This document shows, piece by piece, positions 33,703 through 42,647 of a stretch of DNA of 64,000 nt. Source of the stretch: an uncultured Spirochaeta sp. (GTDB lineage Bacteria; Spirochaetota; Spirochaetia; DSM-27196; Alkalispirochaetaceae); NCBI GenBank assembly GCA_913030605.1, contig CAJWEZ010000001.1:62001-126000 (forward strand), read 5' to 3'. A program made the translations under genes and the position numbers. A model generated the notes under the pieces. It did no database searches and was not told the origin of the DNA. It saw only the letters and a program-made list of their open reading frames with translations. The first letter of the stretch is position 1. Every line of letters begins with the position of its first letter.

Positions 33703-35352
33703 ATGAACCTGACACTCACGCTTGCCTCATCCCTGCTCCTTCCTTTGTCCCTGCCGAACGAGCTTTTTCCGACGGGGGCGATTCTCCCGGGGCTCCTGGC
33801 CCTTGTACCGGTGTTGCTTGTCGTCTATCGAACGGCGTCGCGAAGGAGCGCCTCCCGGTACGGTCTTCTCTTCGGAACGGTGAGTACGCTGCTCGGTAAC
33901 TACTGGCTTGCTTTCTTTGGAGAGTTCTCAGTATGGACAATCGGGGGTGTGGTGATCGCTTACGCCGGTTACAACTATCTGCTCTTCGGTTACCTGCATT
34001 TCATTGCCCACCGGGGGCGCTCCGCAGTAGATACGCTGGCGCCGTTGACGGTAGAGCGGGCGCACCGCGGCACGGCGATGCGTCCGCTCTGGATAGCCGT
34101 GGCATGGACAGGGTATGAGTACCTGAAGTCCGTCGGATTCCTCGGCTACCCCTGGGGCCTCGTGGCGTATCCTCTGGCCACCTTGAACAGCGTTGCCCAG
34201 ATAGCGGAGATGGGAGGGGTCTGGGCGCTTAGTTTTCTGGCTGCTTACATCAATAGTTCCGTCGCCGAGCTATTCTACACCCGAGAAACACGGTCGGCGA
34301 CGCCCGGCACCGGCAGCTTCCGGCGGAGCCTGACACATCGCACCACTCTTTTGGCACCCCGACACCTGTTGGCGGCGGTTCTGCTGGTGGTTTCAGCCGG
34401 CGCTTTCGGAACGTGGAGAGTCTCAACTCTGCAACCGGTGGAGAACCTCGATCTGCTGCTCGTACAGCAAAACATCGACAGTTGGCGCCCGGGCGGCTTC
34501 CCCGACGCCCTGATGCAGGCGCAGGAGCTGACCCTGAGCCGATTACGCGACCTGGATTCAGCGGATTCCGTCGACGCCGTAGTTTGGAGCGAGACCGCAC
34601 TCCGGCGTCCATATACGGGCGCGTCGAACTACTACTCCCAAACTCCGGCAGTCATGCCGTTTGTCGCGTTTCTCGATCGCATGAACGTCCCGCTTATCAC
34701 CGGGGCGCCGATGCCCGCAGGCGCCGACGGGAGGGACGCGGCCAACAGCGCGCTGGTGATATCTCCCGAGGGAGTACTTCTCGGCAGCTACGCGAAGCAG
34801 CAGTTGGTTCCCTTTGCCGAGCGAATCCCCCTCTGGCACCTCACCTGGGTGCGCCGTTTCTTCCGCGAAGTCGTCGGTCTGCAGGGAACATGGGTCCCGG
34901 GAGCTCAAAGCAATCCGCTACCGTTACCGCTCGCCGACGGAAGACGAATACCTATCGGAACTCCCATCTGTTTTGAAGACGCCTTCGGCTGGGTTCCCCG
35001 CCGAATGGCCCGTAGCGGCGCCCGGCTGCTCATTAACCTTACCAACGACTCCTGGAGCAGGCAGGAATCAGCCCAGACACAACATTTTGCGGCCGCCCGT
35101 TTGCGGACCATTGAGCTGCGCACCACCCTGGTTCGCAGCACCAACAGCGGTCTTTCCACGGTGGTTGACGCCCGTGGAGTGGCCACGCAGAGTCTGCCGA
35201 TGTTCTCGGCAACTGCCCGGAGCGTGACGGTTCCGCTCTACCCGGAAATGTGGACGCTCTACCGTGCACTGGGCGACTGGCTCGGCATTCTTGCCGCTGC
35301 AGGTGCAATTCTGAGGGTCATATGGCTCGCAATCAGAAGAGACCGCGGCTAA
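33703..35352 (+). CDS. lnt: Apolipoprotein N-acyltransferase 2
   Basis: The 549-residue protein is a second Lnt directly after the first (9-base gap). It has the normal family length, several N-terminal helices (GNYWLAFFGEFSVWTIGG) and a nitrilase domain with the triad in AVVWSETAL, YAKQQLVPFAER and TPICFED, so it should be active. ATG 33703 follows GAGG; a TTG at 33700 is possible. Its divergence from Lnt 1 is large, so the pair is not a recent duplication. Two Lnt enzymes may serve different lipoprotein classes. Confidence 0.9.
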   Translation: MNLTLTLASSLLLPLSLPNELFPTGAILPGLLALVPVLLVVYRTASRRSASRYGLLFGTVSTLLGNYWLAFFGEFSVWTIGGVVIAYAGYNYLLFGYLHFIAHRGRSAVDTLAPLTVERAHRGTAMRPLWIAVAWTGYEYLKSVGFLGYPWGLVAYPLATLNSVAQIAEMGGVWALSFLAAYINSSVAELFYTRETRSATPGTGSFRRSLTHRTTLLAPRHLLAAVLLVVSAGAFGTWRVSTLQPVENLDLLLVQQNIDSWRPGGFPDALMQAQELTLSRLRDLDSADSVDAVVWSETALRRPYTGASNYYSQTPAVMPFVAFLDRMNVPLITGAPMPAGADGRDAANSALVISPEGVLLGSYAKQQLVPFAERIPLWHLTWVRRFFREVVGLQGTWVPGAQSNPLPLPLADGRRIPIGTPICFEDAFGWVPRRMARSGARLLINLTNDSWSRQESAQTQHFAAARLRTIELRTTLVRSTNSGLSTVVDARGVATQSLPMFSATARSVTVPLYPEMWTLYRALGDWLGILAAAGAILRVIWLAIRRDRG

Positions 35353-35364
35353 TCGTTGTTTTGT

Positions 35365-36528
35365 CTATCGACCCATGCGCGAAGTAGAATGATCGCTATC
35401 CGTCGCCTTCAAACCGATCGTTACCATTTGCACACCGTATGCGCCGGCGCCTACGGGCACGGTCGTGACGCGCTTTTGATCGGAGGTGCGGATAATCGTC
35501 ATCGTTGCGTCTCCGTTATTGGCGGCGAACAAGAGGGTGCCGTCGGCACTGAGGTCAATCTGTTCCGGTGTGGTTCCAACCGGTATCTTGCGCACAACCG
35601 TCGTGGTTTCGGTATCGAAAACCGCTACGGCGTTCTCCTGGCTCAGGGCGATATAGATCGTGCGTCCGTCCGGTGCAACCCGAAGCGCATGAGCACCACG
35701 GCCCACTTCAAACGTGCCACGGACGGTTCCGGACGGGACGTCCAGTATCGTCATTGTTCCATCCGCCTTGTTGGTGACATAGGCGGTCTCGCCTTCGGCG
35801 CCTCCGACCGCTACTCCACGCGGCTTGGTGCCTACACCGAAGCTTGCCACGACGCTACGCCGCACCGTATCCACGATCGACAGAGTGCTGGATTCGGATG
35901 TGGCGACGTAGAGCAGGCGCCCGTCCGGGGTGATCGCCGCGTCGTGAGGCTCAGGAAGCCCTCCGACGGTAGCAACGACCGTCCACGTGCGTGTATCGAT
36001 GACGCTGACGGTATTCTCATCCGTGTTCGTCACGTAGACGAACCGGCCATCGGGAGAGGCAAGCGGATGAGTAGGACCCAATCCCACGGGTACTCGAGCG
36101 ATAATGCGTCCCGTGGCGCCGTCGACGGCCCAGAGACTGTTGCCCGCCAACTCCTTGTCACGTTCACGTTCCATGTGCCCGGCAGCGGTGCTTCCCATGG
36201 CCGGGCCACCCGTTGCCATGCTTTCTCCGGGGCCGGCCACATCGGACTCGGAGTGGGGCTCACGGTCGTGCTCGCCCGCATTAATCACGTACAGAGTCCG
36301 ACCGTCCGGGCTGACGCTCAGTATGTGGGGATTCACTCCTACCGGAAGCGAAGCAACCACCTCCCCTGTGGCGACATCTACGGCGGTGAGGCTGTCCTCC
36401 ATACCGGCGGCTACCCACGCGGTTCCTCTTGTCCCTCTTTGGGCGTCATCTGCAAAGACCGTACTACCCACCGCAACGCCGATGATCAGCGACGCGGCCA
36501 TCGTCAGGGTTCCACGAAAATGTTTCAT
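35365..36528 (-). CDS. Exported YVTN-type beta-propeller protein 2
   Basis: The 387-residue protein has a signal peptide (TLTMAASLIIGVAVGSTVFA) and seven YVTN-like blades (SPDGRTLYVINAG, SPDGRFVYVTNTDENTVSV, TPDGRLLYVATSESSTLSI). A His/Met/Glu-rich insert (HDREPHSESDVAGPGESMAT, about 90-120) interrupts the first blades and could bind metal. AGGAGAAAAAAG precedes the ATG at 36528; the longer frame to 36756 is rejected. A possible heptamer array lies 75 bases upstream. It is convergent with lnt 2, 12 bases apart. Confidence 0.82.
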   Translation of the reverse strand: MKHFRGTLTMAASLIIGVAVGSTVFADDAQRGTRGTAWVAAGMEDSLTAVDVATGEVVASLPVGVNPHILSVSPDGRTLYVINAGEHDREPHSESDVAGPGESMATGGPAMGSTAAGHMERERDKELAGNSLWAVDGATGRIIARVPVGLGPTHPLASPDGRFVYVTNTDENTVSVIDTRTWTVVATVGGLPEPHDAAITPDGRLLYVATSESSTLSIVDTVRRSVVASFGVGTKPRGVAVGGAEGETAYVTNKADGTMTILDVPSGTVRGTFEVGRGAHALRVAPDGRTIYIALSQENAVAVFDTETTTVVRKIPVGTTPEQIDLSADGTLLFAANNGDATMTIIRTSDQKRVTTVPVGAGAYGVQMVTIGLKATDSDHSTSRMGR

Positions 36529-36602
36529 CTTTTTTCTCCTTTCAGTTTTAGTGCGTCTATTGTGCTCCATGCATTCGCACATATATAACGGTAACTGCAG
36601 AA

Positions 36603-36642
36603 GATGACGTTTCCCTGTCGGAGATATGAAGATTCCGTGACA
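36603..36642 (-). promoter_or_regulatory. Possible degenerate heptamer array before propeller 2
   Basis: On the minus strand CTGTCAC, TCTTCAT, CCGACAG and ACGTCAT occur at exact 11-bp steps (plus-strand starts 36636, 36625, 36614, 36603). Two units are good and two are poor, so this is weaker than the other arrays. Confidence 0.4.
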
Positions 36643-36715
36643 GGACGTGTTGCGTCGGCAGGTACAATCCCTTTCGCAATACGTCCTGTTGTGCCCGTCT
36701 GAAGGCGTTGCGGAT

Positions 36716-38869
36716 TTACGATCGCAGCATACGCAGGCCGCTGCCGATGACCACAAACTCGCTAATCTCGTGGCCCAATACGGCGATTGGCAGTGTGAAC
36801 CAGCCGCCGAGCGCCCCGATTACCAGTGCGCCGATCACAACTGCTGAAAGAAACAGGTTCTGTTTCACGACCGACTGGTTGCGCTTCGCCAGGCGCAGCG
36901 CATAGGCCAATTGCTCCAGATTGTCGGCCATTAGCGCAACATCAGCGGTCTCAAGCGCCACGTCCGTTCCGGCCGCGCCCATCGCAACGCCCACGGTAGC
37001 TTCGGCGAGGGCAGGGGCATCGTTTACCCCGTCCCCAACCATCGCCACGTGTCCATAACGGGAAGTCAACTCGCGTACCTTAGCGGCCTTGTCGTCCGGT
37101 TTCAGGTCGGCAAACACATCGTCGATCCCCAGTTCCCGAGCAATCGCGCGAGCGGTACGTTCGTTGTCACCGGTCAGCATGACCACGTTGTTGACTCCGA
37201 CGGCGTGCACCGCGTCAATGGCTTTCCGGGCATTGGGACGGATGTTGTCACGGACGGCAATCAGCCCCCAGGGGGCTTGTTCATCACCGAGCACCACCAC
37301 CGTTTTCCCTTCATTCTGCAGATGAGTGATCTCCTCCCGGGCGTTGTCCATGGAGATTCCCAACTTCGAGTCGAACAGGTCCGGACTGCCGATGTAAACC
37401 GTGTTCCCATCCAGTCGCGCAGAAGCGCCGGCCCCGGTCAACGAGCGAAAGTCGGATAGCTCGGCCGGCCGCACGCCCTGCGCCCCCGCATGCCGTACAA
37501 TAGCCTGCGCAAGAGGATGGCCGCTGCGTCGTTCAATGCCGGCCGCCATTGCCAGAAAGTCCTGCTGAGACTTTGCCGGGTGGTCTCCGTTCTCGTCGAA
37601 AAGAACAACATCGGTTACTTCCGGCTCACCGCGCGTCAGCGTGCCGGTCTTGTCCAATGCGAGAACTTTCACTTTCGCCAGTTCTTCGACATATACGCCA
37701 CCTTTAATCAGGACGCCATTGCGTGCGCCCGTGCCCAACGAAGCCACCAGTGTAATCGGGATGGATATGACCAGGGCGCAGGGCGCCGCTGCCACAATGA
37801 ACACCGTTGCCCTCGTAATCCAGGTTACCCAATCTGCGCTAAGGAGTAACGGCGGGACAACGGCCACCAGGATGCCGATGAGCAGAACGATCGGGCTGTA
37901 GCGTGCTCCGAAACGCTCAATGAAGCGCTGGCTCTTGCCTTTTTTCTCCTGCGCCTCTTCTACCATGGTGATAATGCGAGCGATGGTATTGTCCGCGGAT
38001 GTCTTGGTAGCGCGGACTTCCAGGGCGCCCTCACCGTTGATGCTGCCGGCGAAAACCGGGTCTCCGAGATGTTTCTCCACGGGGACGCTCTCTCCGGTTA
38101 CCGGCGCCTGGTTGACGCTGGAGTCACCGTCCAGTACCTCCCCGTCGGTAGCTAGTGATTGACCCGGTTTGACGATAAACACGTCTCCGACAACCAGTTC
38201 TTCGATCGGGATTTCCTGCTCGCGGCCATCCCGTCGAACCAACGCTACCTTCGGCGTCAGTTCCATAAGAGCTTTAATCGCACCACGTGTCTTCTCTTCC
38301 GTATAACCTTCAGCAGCTTCACTGATGGAGTAGAGAAAAACGAGCATCGCCCCTTCCAATAGAGCACCCATTGCAGAGGCGATTATGGCTGCAATACTCA
38401 TCAGCAGTTCAATACCAATCCGGCGCTCAAAGATCAGTTCTTCAAGGGCTTCACGACCGAAGTAGTATCCGCCGATCAGAATCGCAGCGACAAAAATCGC
38501 GGTAGCGATGGCCGCCGGTGCACCGGCCAGGCCGATCAGCCAGCCGACCAGAAGCAGGACCCCGGACCCCACCGAAGTCAATACTTTCGGATTGCGCCAG
38601 GGCGTGACCGGCCCGGCCGCTCCGGCGCCTTCTTGCGGCGGGAAACCCAGGGTCTCCAATTTTTGTTTCAGTGCATCCACGCTGGTCTGGTCCGGGTCAT
38701 AGGTCAGCGCGACTTTGGCAGATTTGGGATATACCTTGAGATCAACCATACCGGTAAAATCTTTTAAGCCTCGTTCAATAGTTGCCGCATCGTGCTCGCA
38801 GTCCAGATTGCCGACGCGCACTTCCGTCTTTTGGGGATTCATCCGTTCTCCTTCCTTTTGGGGATTCAT
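36716..38869 (-). CDS. Soft-metal (Zn/Cd/Pb-type) P1B ATPase with APC motif
   Basis: The 717-residue pump has an N-terminal HMA-like domain with a single Cys (NLDCEHDAATI) instead of CxxC, then the TGES, DKTGT and GDGVNDAPAL motifs. The ion site reads APCALVISIP instead of the CPC or SPC of relatives, and the last helix has HEISEFVVIGSGLR. It probably exports Zn, Cd or Pb. It overlaps the CmtR-like repressor gene (ATGA), which indicates one metal-regulated operon. Two starts, 38869 and 38842, each have their own ribosome site through a 27-bp duplication. Confidence 0.88.
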   Translation of the reverse strand: MNPQKEGERMNPQKTEVRVGNLDCEHDAATIERGLKDFTGMVDLKVYPKSAKVALTYDPDQTSVDALKQKLETLGFPPQEGAGAAGPVTPWRNPKVLTSVGSGVLLLVGWLIGLAGAPAAIATAIFVAAILIGGYYFGREALEELIFERRIGIELLMSIAAIIASAMGALLEGAMLVFLYSISEAAEGYTEEKTRGAIKALMELTPKVALVRRDGREQEIPIEELVVGDVFIVKPGQSLATDGEVLDGDSSVNQAPVTGESVPVEKHLGDPVFAGSINGEGALEVRATKTSADNTIARIITMVEEAQEKKGKSQRFIERFGARYSPIVLLIGILVAVVPPLLLSADWVTWITRATVFIVAAAPCALVISIPITLVASLGTGARNGVLIKGGVYVEELAKVKVLALDKTGTLTRGEPEVTDVVLFDENGDHPAKSQQDFLAMAAGIERRSGHPLAQAIVRHAGAQGVRPAELSDFRSLTGAGASARLDGNTVYIGSPDLFDSKLGISMDNAREEITHLQNEGKTVVVLGDEQAPWGLIAVRDNIRPNARKAIDAVHAVGVNNVVMLTGDNERTARAIARELGIDDVFADLKPDDKAAKVRELTSRYGHVAMVGDGVNDAPALAEATVGVAMGAAGTDVALETADVALMADNLEQLAYALRLAKRNQSVVKQNLFLSAVVIGALVIGALGGWFTLPIAVLGHEISEFVVIGSGLRMLRS

Positions 38870-38881
38870 CTGTTCTCCTTC
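38828..38881. repeat. 27-bp tandem duplication of ribosome site and start codon
   Basis: Two copies of a 27-bp unit containing AAGGAGAAC, ATG and AATCCCCAAAAG lie head to tail with one or two differences. Each gives an in-frame start for the ATPase, nine codons apart. Confidence 0.88.
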
Positions 38882-39285
38882 GCTTTTGAAGCTCCGTCAC
38901 CGATTACGCCGGTAAACCGCGCCGCCGTATACTGGTCCTTCTTCCCGGCCTGCTGCGGAGCGTTGTACCGGGTACATTCGTAAACACCCCTCGCTACATC
39001 GGAAAGGAGCGCCTCGGCGGTCGATAATAATTCGGCTACCCGATCATCGCTCAAGCTGTAGGTAACGTACCATCCGTTTCGCTCCGCCGTTACCAGGCCG
39101 CATTCTCTGAGGCAGCCCAGGTGGTTGGAGACGTTTGACTGGGACAAGCCGGTTTCGCTGACGATATCGCCGACCGTCCGTGGCCGGTCTCGCAGCGTCT
39201 CCAGAATGGCAAGCCGGCTGGCGTCACCGAGGCCACGGAAGAAATTGGCCTTTGTCGCTAAACCATTTACCTGCTTGGTCAGCAT
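38866..39285 (-). CDS. cmtR: ArsR-family repressor, CmtR-like
   Basis: The 139-residue winged-helix repressor has Cys58 and Cys62 in the recognition helix (NHLGCLRECGLV) and Cys104 (VYECTRYN) near the end. This closely follows the Cys57/Cys61/Cys102 set of CmtR, the Cd(II)/Pb(II) sensor, and lacks the alpha-3N ELCVCDL motif of CadC/ArsR. Metal binding releases DNA. It is the first part of an operon with the APC-type ATPase, which it should control together with itself. The His/Lys-rich end is variable. Confidence 0.85.
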   Translation of the reverse strand: MLTKQVNGLATKANFFRGLGDASRLAILETLRDRPRTVGDIVSETGLSQSNVSNHLGCLRECGLVTAERNGWYVTYSLSDDRVAELLSTAEALLSDVARGVYECTRYNAPQQAGKKDQYTAARFTGVIGDGASKAKENR

Positions 39286-39297
39286 TAGGGCAGCTCC

Positions 39298-39768
39298 TTA
39301 CCAACATCCGCGCTGGTATGCGTAGCCGCCTCTGCGGCCGTGGCCCCAGCGGTCACCGCCCCAGCCCATCATGTCGTAGCGCTCGTACTCGCCGGGCAGC
39401 ACATATTCCCGTCCGGAAATCACGGCGCTCTCCACCATCAGGTAGCGCCCGCGGCCGCCGGCGCTCCATCGCGGGCCGGGCACTTCAAAGCCGGTTACCG
39501 TAAGGTCGTCCCCGCTTTTCACCGGGATGTCGTAGCCATACATTCGGGGAAGCATCAGCCCCCACGCCTCCGAGCCGGTTTGCAGAACGGCAAACGCATT
39601 TCCCGGCTGGAGGTCCAGTGTTCCGGACAGGGTAATAGCCTCTCCAGAGTACGCCTGTCGACCGCCTGAGGGCAGAGTGCCGACGGGTGTCTCTCCCGCG
39701 CCGCCGGCGAAGGCGAGGTGCCCCGCCACGGCGAATAAAACCAATACGATGATAACTCTTTTGTTCAT
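39298..39768 (-). CDS. Small exported protein of the CmtR operon
   Basis: The 156-residue product has a signal peptide (IIVLVLFAVAGHLAFAG), a compact beta-rich part (ITLSGTLDLQPGNAFAVLQ, then DDLTVTGFEVPG) that resembles an OB-fold, and a Trp/Gly/His/Tyr-rich end (MMGWGGDRWGHGRRGGYAY). CAGGAGAATT precedes the ATG. It is 12 bases upstream of the repressor gene and so is likely first in that operon. It may bind metal in the periplasm; family not recognised. Confidence 0.65.
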   Translation of the reverse strand: MNKRVIIVLVLFAVAGHLAFAGGAGETPVGTLPSGGRQAYSGEAITLSGTLDLQPGNAFAVLQTGSEAWGLMLPRMYGYDIPVKSGDDLTVTGFEVPGPRWSAGGRGRYLMVESAVISGREYVLPGEYERYDMMGWGGDRWGHGRRGGYAYQRGCW

Positions 39769-40144
39769 GTCTGGAATTCTCCTGTTGAAGCGCTGTTCGC
39801 TTCACATATTAAGATAAGAATAGGGCAATACTGGCTTGTAAGTTTCTCTTTGGTAATCACATCACCAAGTACTGATATGATTAGTATGACAGGCACGGCG
39901 ATAACCGTCAAGGGTGGTTTGCTACGTCGATGGTGGTTCCATAAGCCGAACTGGTGGACGGCTTCGGCCCCGTCGGTAAGCACCAACCGCACGCGAACAC
40001 GCTCGTAACTTCAGAGCGGGAAATCGAAAGAGCCAGAAAAAATTAGCTGTCCCTAACAAAACTCAATTGACCAAACTTAACCGCGACTGTATGCTTCTCC
40101 ATACAAAAGACAGAACTAATCATTTCCCCGCTTTAGGAGTGCAT
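39769..40144. other. Divergent intergenic region, no supported gene
   Basis: The gap between the CmtR operon and the feo operon holds only short frames. An A/T-rich stretch near 39805-39875 probably contains the CmtR-controlled promoter, but I found no clear palindrome. Confidence 0.45.
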
Positions 40145-40711
40145 ATGAAACGGACAACGACGGGTTCGTGCCACGCTGCCGCGAGGGGTGCGTCAATAGG
40201 TAACGCCGCTTACCAGATTGCATTGGTAGGCAATCCGAACGTAGGCAAGAGCGTGGTGTTCAACAGGTTAATCGGCGGAACGACAACGGTTTCAAACTAT
40301 CCCGGTACAACCGTGGAGGTATTCCGGGGTCGCTTTGACACCGGAACGGGGATTCCTATGGAGGTAATCGACACTCCCGGTATGTATACCTTTTCTTGCA
40401 TCACCGAGGAGGAGGGGGTGACCAGGCGCCTCCTATTTCAGGAAAGACCCGATATTGTCGTCCACGTTATTGAAGCCAAAGCCCTCGCTCGATCACTTCC
40501 CCTCACTGCCCAACTGGTCGAGACGGGCTTCGACGTCATTGTCGCAATAAACATGATGGATGAGCTGGCTCGGGCTGGTCTTGTCATAGACACCGAACGG
40601 CTTGCCGATCGGATCCGGCTGCCGGTAATTCCGTTAACCGCCATACGAGGCGACGGGATTGCCGCACTTGTCACGAGAATAGAGGAACGTGCCCATGGCC
40701 TTCTCAACTAA
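40145..40711 (+). CDS. feoB: FeoB G-domain protein (split FeoB, part 1)
   Basis: The 188-residue protein is only the cytosolic GTPase of the ferrous iron transporter FeoB. It has G1 GNPNVGKS, G2 NYPGTT, G3 DTPG and G4 as NMMDE, a common FeoB variant of NxxD. In most bacteria it is fused to the membrane part; here the frame stops at 40711 and the membrane part starts at 40695 in another frame with its own ribosome site. AGGAG precedes the ATG at 40145; a frame to 40067 is rejected. Confidence 0.88.
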   Translation: MKRTTTGSCHAAARGASIGNAAYQIALVGNPNVGKSVVFNRLIGGTTTVSNYPGTTVEVFRGRFDTGTGIPMEVIDTPGMYTFSCITEEEGVTRRLLFQERPDIVVHVIEAKALARSLPLTAQLVETGFDVIVAINMMDELARAGLVIDTERLADRIRLPVIPLTAIRGDGIAALVTRIEERAHGLLN

Positions 40712-42143
40712 ACTCGACGAGCCCATTGAAGAGGCAATTTCCCAGATATCAGAGAAACTTGCCGGGAGCTACGACATTCCACGACGCGCCGTTGCAACGA
40801 TGTTGCTTGAGGGAGATCCTGGGATTACCGAGGAAGTTCGTAGAATCGAGGGCGAGCGCTTTCCGGCAATCCATCGTCGTATCGATAAGACCGCTGCCCG
40901 GTACGATCGTCCGCTCTCATACGTTATCACCGTGAATCGACAGGAGTCGTGTTTCAAGATCGCGGACGAGGCATTACTCCGCAAGGCGAAGGTGGGACGG
41001 AAACCGCTTCGCGAAACGCTGGCGACATTGACGACACACCCCGTCGCCGGTGTCCCGATACTGGTACTTGTCGTCTATTTCGGTCTCTACCAGTTTGTAG
41101 GCGTTTTTGGCGCGCAGATCCTTGTGGACCTTCTCGAAGTCGAGTTGTTCGAAGGCTACATCAATCCCTGGGTAAACAACGTGGTTGAACGCTTCTTGCC
41201 GTGGGTCTGGGCCCAGGATCTCCTGGCCCATGAGTACGGAGTCATCACCCTTGGAGTTCGATACGCGGTCGCGCTTATCCTCCCAATCGTCGCGACCTTT
41301 TCTCTCTTATTCTCAGTGATCGAAGACTCGGGCTATCTACCCCGACTTGCCATGCTCTTGGACCGGGTGTTCAAACGGATCGGACTGAACGGACGGGCGG
41401 TGATTCCTATGACTCTGGGTTTCGGATGCGATACTATGGCAACCGTGGTTACGAGGACACTCGAAACCAAGCGGGAACGCCTGATCGCGAACTTCCTCCT
41501 GGCGCTCGCGATTCCGTGTTCCGCCCAGCTCGGCGTAATAATCGGCTTACTCTCCCCGGTTCCCGGCGCCCTTGCGGTATGGGGGATCTTTCTCATGGGC
41601 GTGTTCTTGCTGGTCGGATTCTTGACCGCGCAGATACTGCCTGGACGTCGTCCGAACTTCTATATGGAGCTTCCCCCCCTCCGGGTTCCCAAGCTATCGA
41701 ACGTTCTTCAAAAAAGCTACACCCGGGTCCACTGGTACTTCAAGGAAGTCTTTCCGTTGTTTGTTCTGGCAAGTATTTTCATCTGGCTCGGCAACCTAAC
41801 CGGCCTGTTTGGCCTCGTTCTCGAAGCGATCCGTCCGCTGGTCAACGCCATTGGCTTGCCCGATGAAACGGCGCGGGCGTTCTTGTTCGGTTTCTTCCGG
41901 AGGGATTACGGTGCGGCCGGCCTTTTCGATCTTCAGCGCTCGGGGCTTCTCTCGCCTCGGCAGCTCGTAGTCGCTGCGGCTACCCTTACCCTGTTTGTGC
42001 CGTGCGTAGCACAGTTCGCGATAACCATTCGGGAACGCGGCTGGAAGACGGCCGTGGCGATGGGGTCCATCATTTTCCCCTTTGCATTTCTCGTTGGGTT
42101 TCTGCTGAACCAACTGTTGACGGCGCTGAGGCTATGGGCATGA
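40695..42143 (+). CDS. feoB: FeoB membrane permease domain (split FeoB, part 2)
   Basis: The 482-residue protein has a short helical start (the GDI-like region of FeoB) and two Gate regions: PMTLGFGCDTMATVVTRTLE with the conserved Cys, and FFRRDYGAAGLFDL. Hydrophobic segments fit the FeoB permease that imports Fe(II). GAGGAA lies before the ATG at 40695, inside the end of the G-domain gene. The split is clean, with no sign of decay, so both halves probably assemble. Confidence 0.9.
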   Translation: MAFSTKLDEPIEEAISQISEKLAGSYDIPRRAVATMLLEGDPGITEEVRRIEGERFPAIHRRIDKTAARYDRPLSYVITVNRQESCFKIADEALLRKAKVGRKPLRETLATLTTHPVAGVPILVLVVYFGLYQFVGVFGAQILVDLLEVELFEGYINPWVNNVVERFLPWVWAQDLLAHEYGVITLGVRYAVALILPIVATFSLLFSVIEDSGYLPRLAMLLDRVFKRIGLNGRAVIPMTLGFGCDTMATVVTRTLETKRERLIANFLLALAIPCSAQLGVIIGLLSPVPGALAVWGIFLMGVFLLVGFLTAQILPGRRPNFYMELPPLRVPKLSNVLQKSYTRVHWYFKEVFPLFVLASIFIWLGNLTGLFGLVLEAIRPLVNAIGLPDETARAFLFGFFRRDYGAAGLFDLQRSGLLSPRQLVVAAATLTLFVPCVAQFAITIRERGWKTAVAMGSIIFPFAFLVGFLLNQLLTALRLWA

Positions 42144-42646
42144 CGCAATGCCCATTTTGTGGATACAGCACGGATGCGGCGGAGCTGGAGCGCAGTTGCG
42201 TCTCCTGTCCGTTAACCAGCTATTGCGGAAAGCAGTGTTGTCCTCGCTGCGGTTACCTTTTGCCCCCGGAGCCCGCTCCCCTGCGCCTAGTGCGGAGGGC
42301 CGTAGAGCGACTCGGTGCGGCGGGTGCCCAACGCCGGCGGACATTAAGGGAAAATGGGAGGAGATCGATGAAAAGTGAGGTCGTAACCACCAACGAGGAA
42401 TCCGCGAATCGCCGGAAAGGCTCGGAACTCAAGCCCGGCGATGCGGGTAGCATCATACACATCGACACCCGCGACGAAGCGGGCGTTCGCAAGCTCCTGT
42501 CGCTCGGTGTGGCGGAGGGAAGGCCTATTCAGTGTTTGACTACCTGGCCGGTGCCTTCGTTTCTGATCGGCTATAGCGAGGTTGCCTTTGACCGCGAGTT
42601 GACCGAGCTATTCCATGTAGAACTAACGGCGCCGAAGACGACATGA
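42140..42646 (+). CDS. feoA: Zinc-ribbon-FeoA fusion protein
   Basis: The 168-residue protein begins with a Cys-rich module (CPFCGYSTD, CVSC, CGKQCCPRCGYLLP; nine Cys within about 40 residues), able to bind Zn or an Fe-S cluster. A basic linker leads to a C-terminal FeoA SH3-like domain (LKPGDAGSIIHIDTRDEAGV, then LLSLGVAEGRPI). FeoA helps FeoB; the Cys module may replace FeoC as an iron or redox sensor. The ATG overlaps the permease stop (ATGA). The gene ends one base from the convergent MerR gene. Confidence 0.85.
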   Translation: MTQCPFCGYSTDAAELERSCVSCPLTSYCGKQCCPRCGYLLPPEPAPLRLVRRAVERLGAAGAQRRRTLRENGRRSMKSEVVTTNEESANRRKGSELKPGDAGSIIHIDTRDEAGVRKLLSLGVAEGRPIQCLTTWPVPSFLIGYSEVAFDRELTELFHVELTAPKTT

Positions 42647-42647
42647 A

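Noticed and set aside
38828-38881. Tandem repeat as a CRISPR or regulatory array
   Set aside because: There are only two 27-bp units and each contains a ribosome site and start codon; a simple duplication explains it.
39765-39992. Minus-strand ORF upstream of the CmtR operon
   Set aside because: It lies across the expected regulatory region and has no family features or ribosome site.
40145-42143. Sequencing frameshift in one feoB gene
   Set aside because: The second frame has its own ribosome site and ATG before the first frame ends, and the overlap is short and ordered. A true split is more likely, though read data could still decide.
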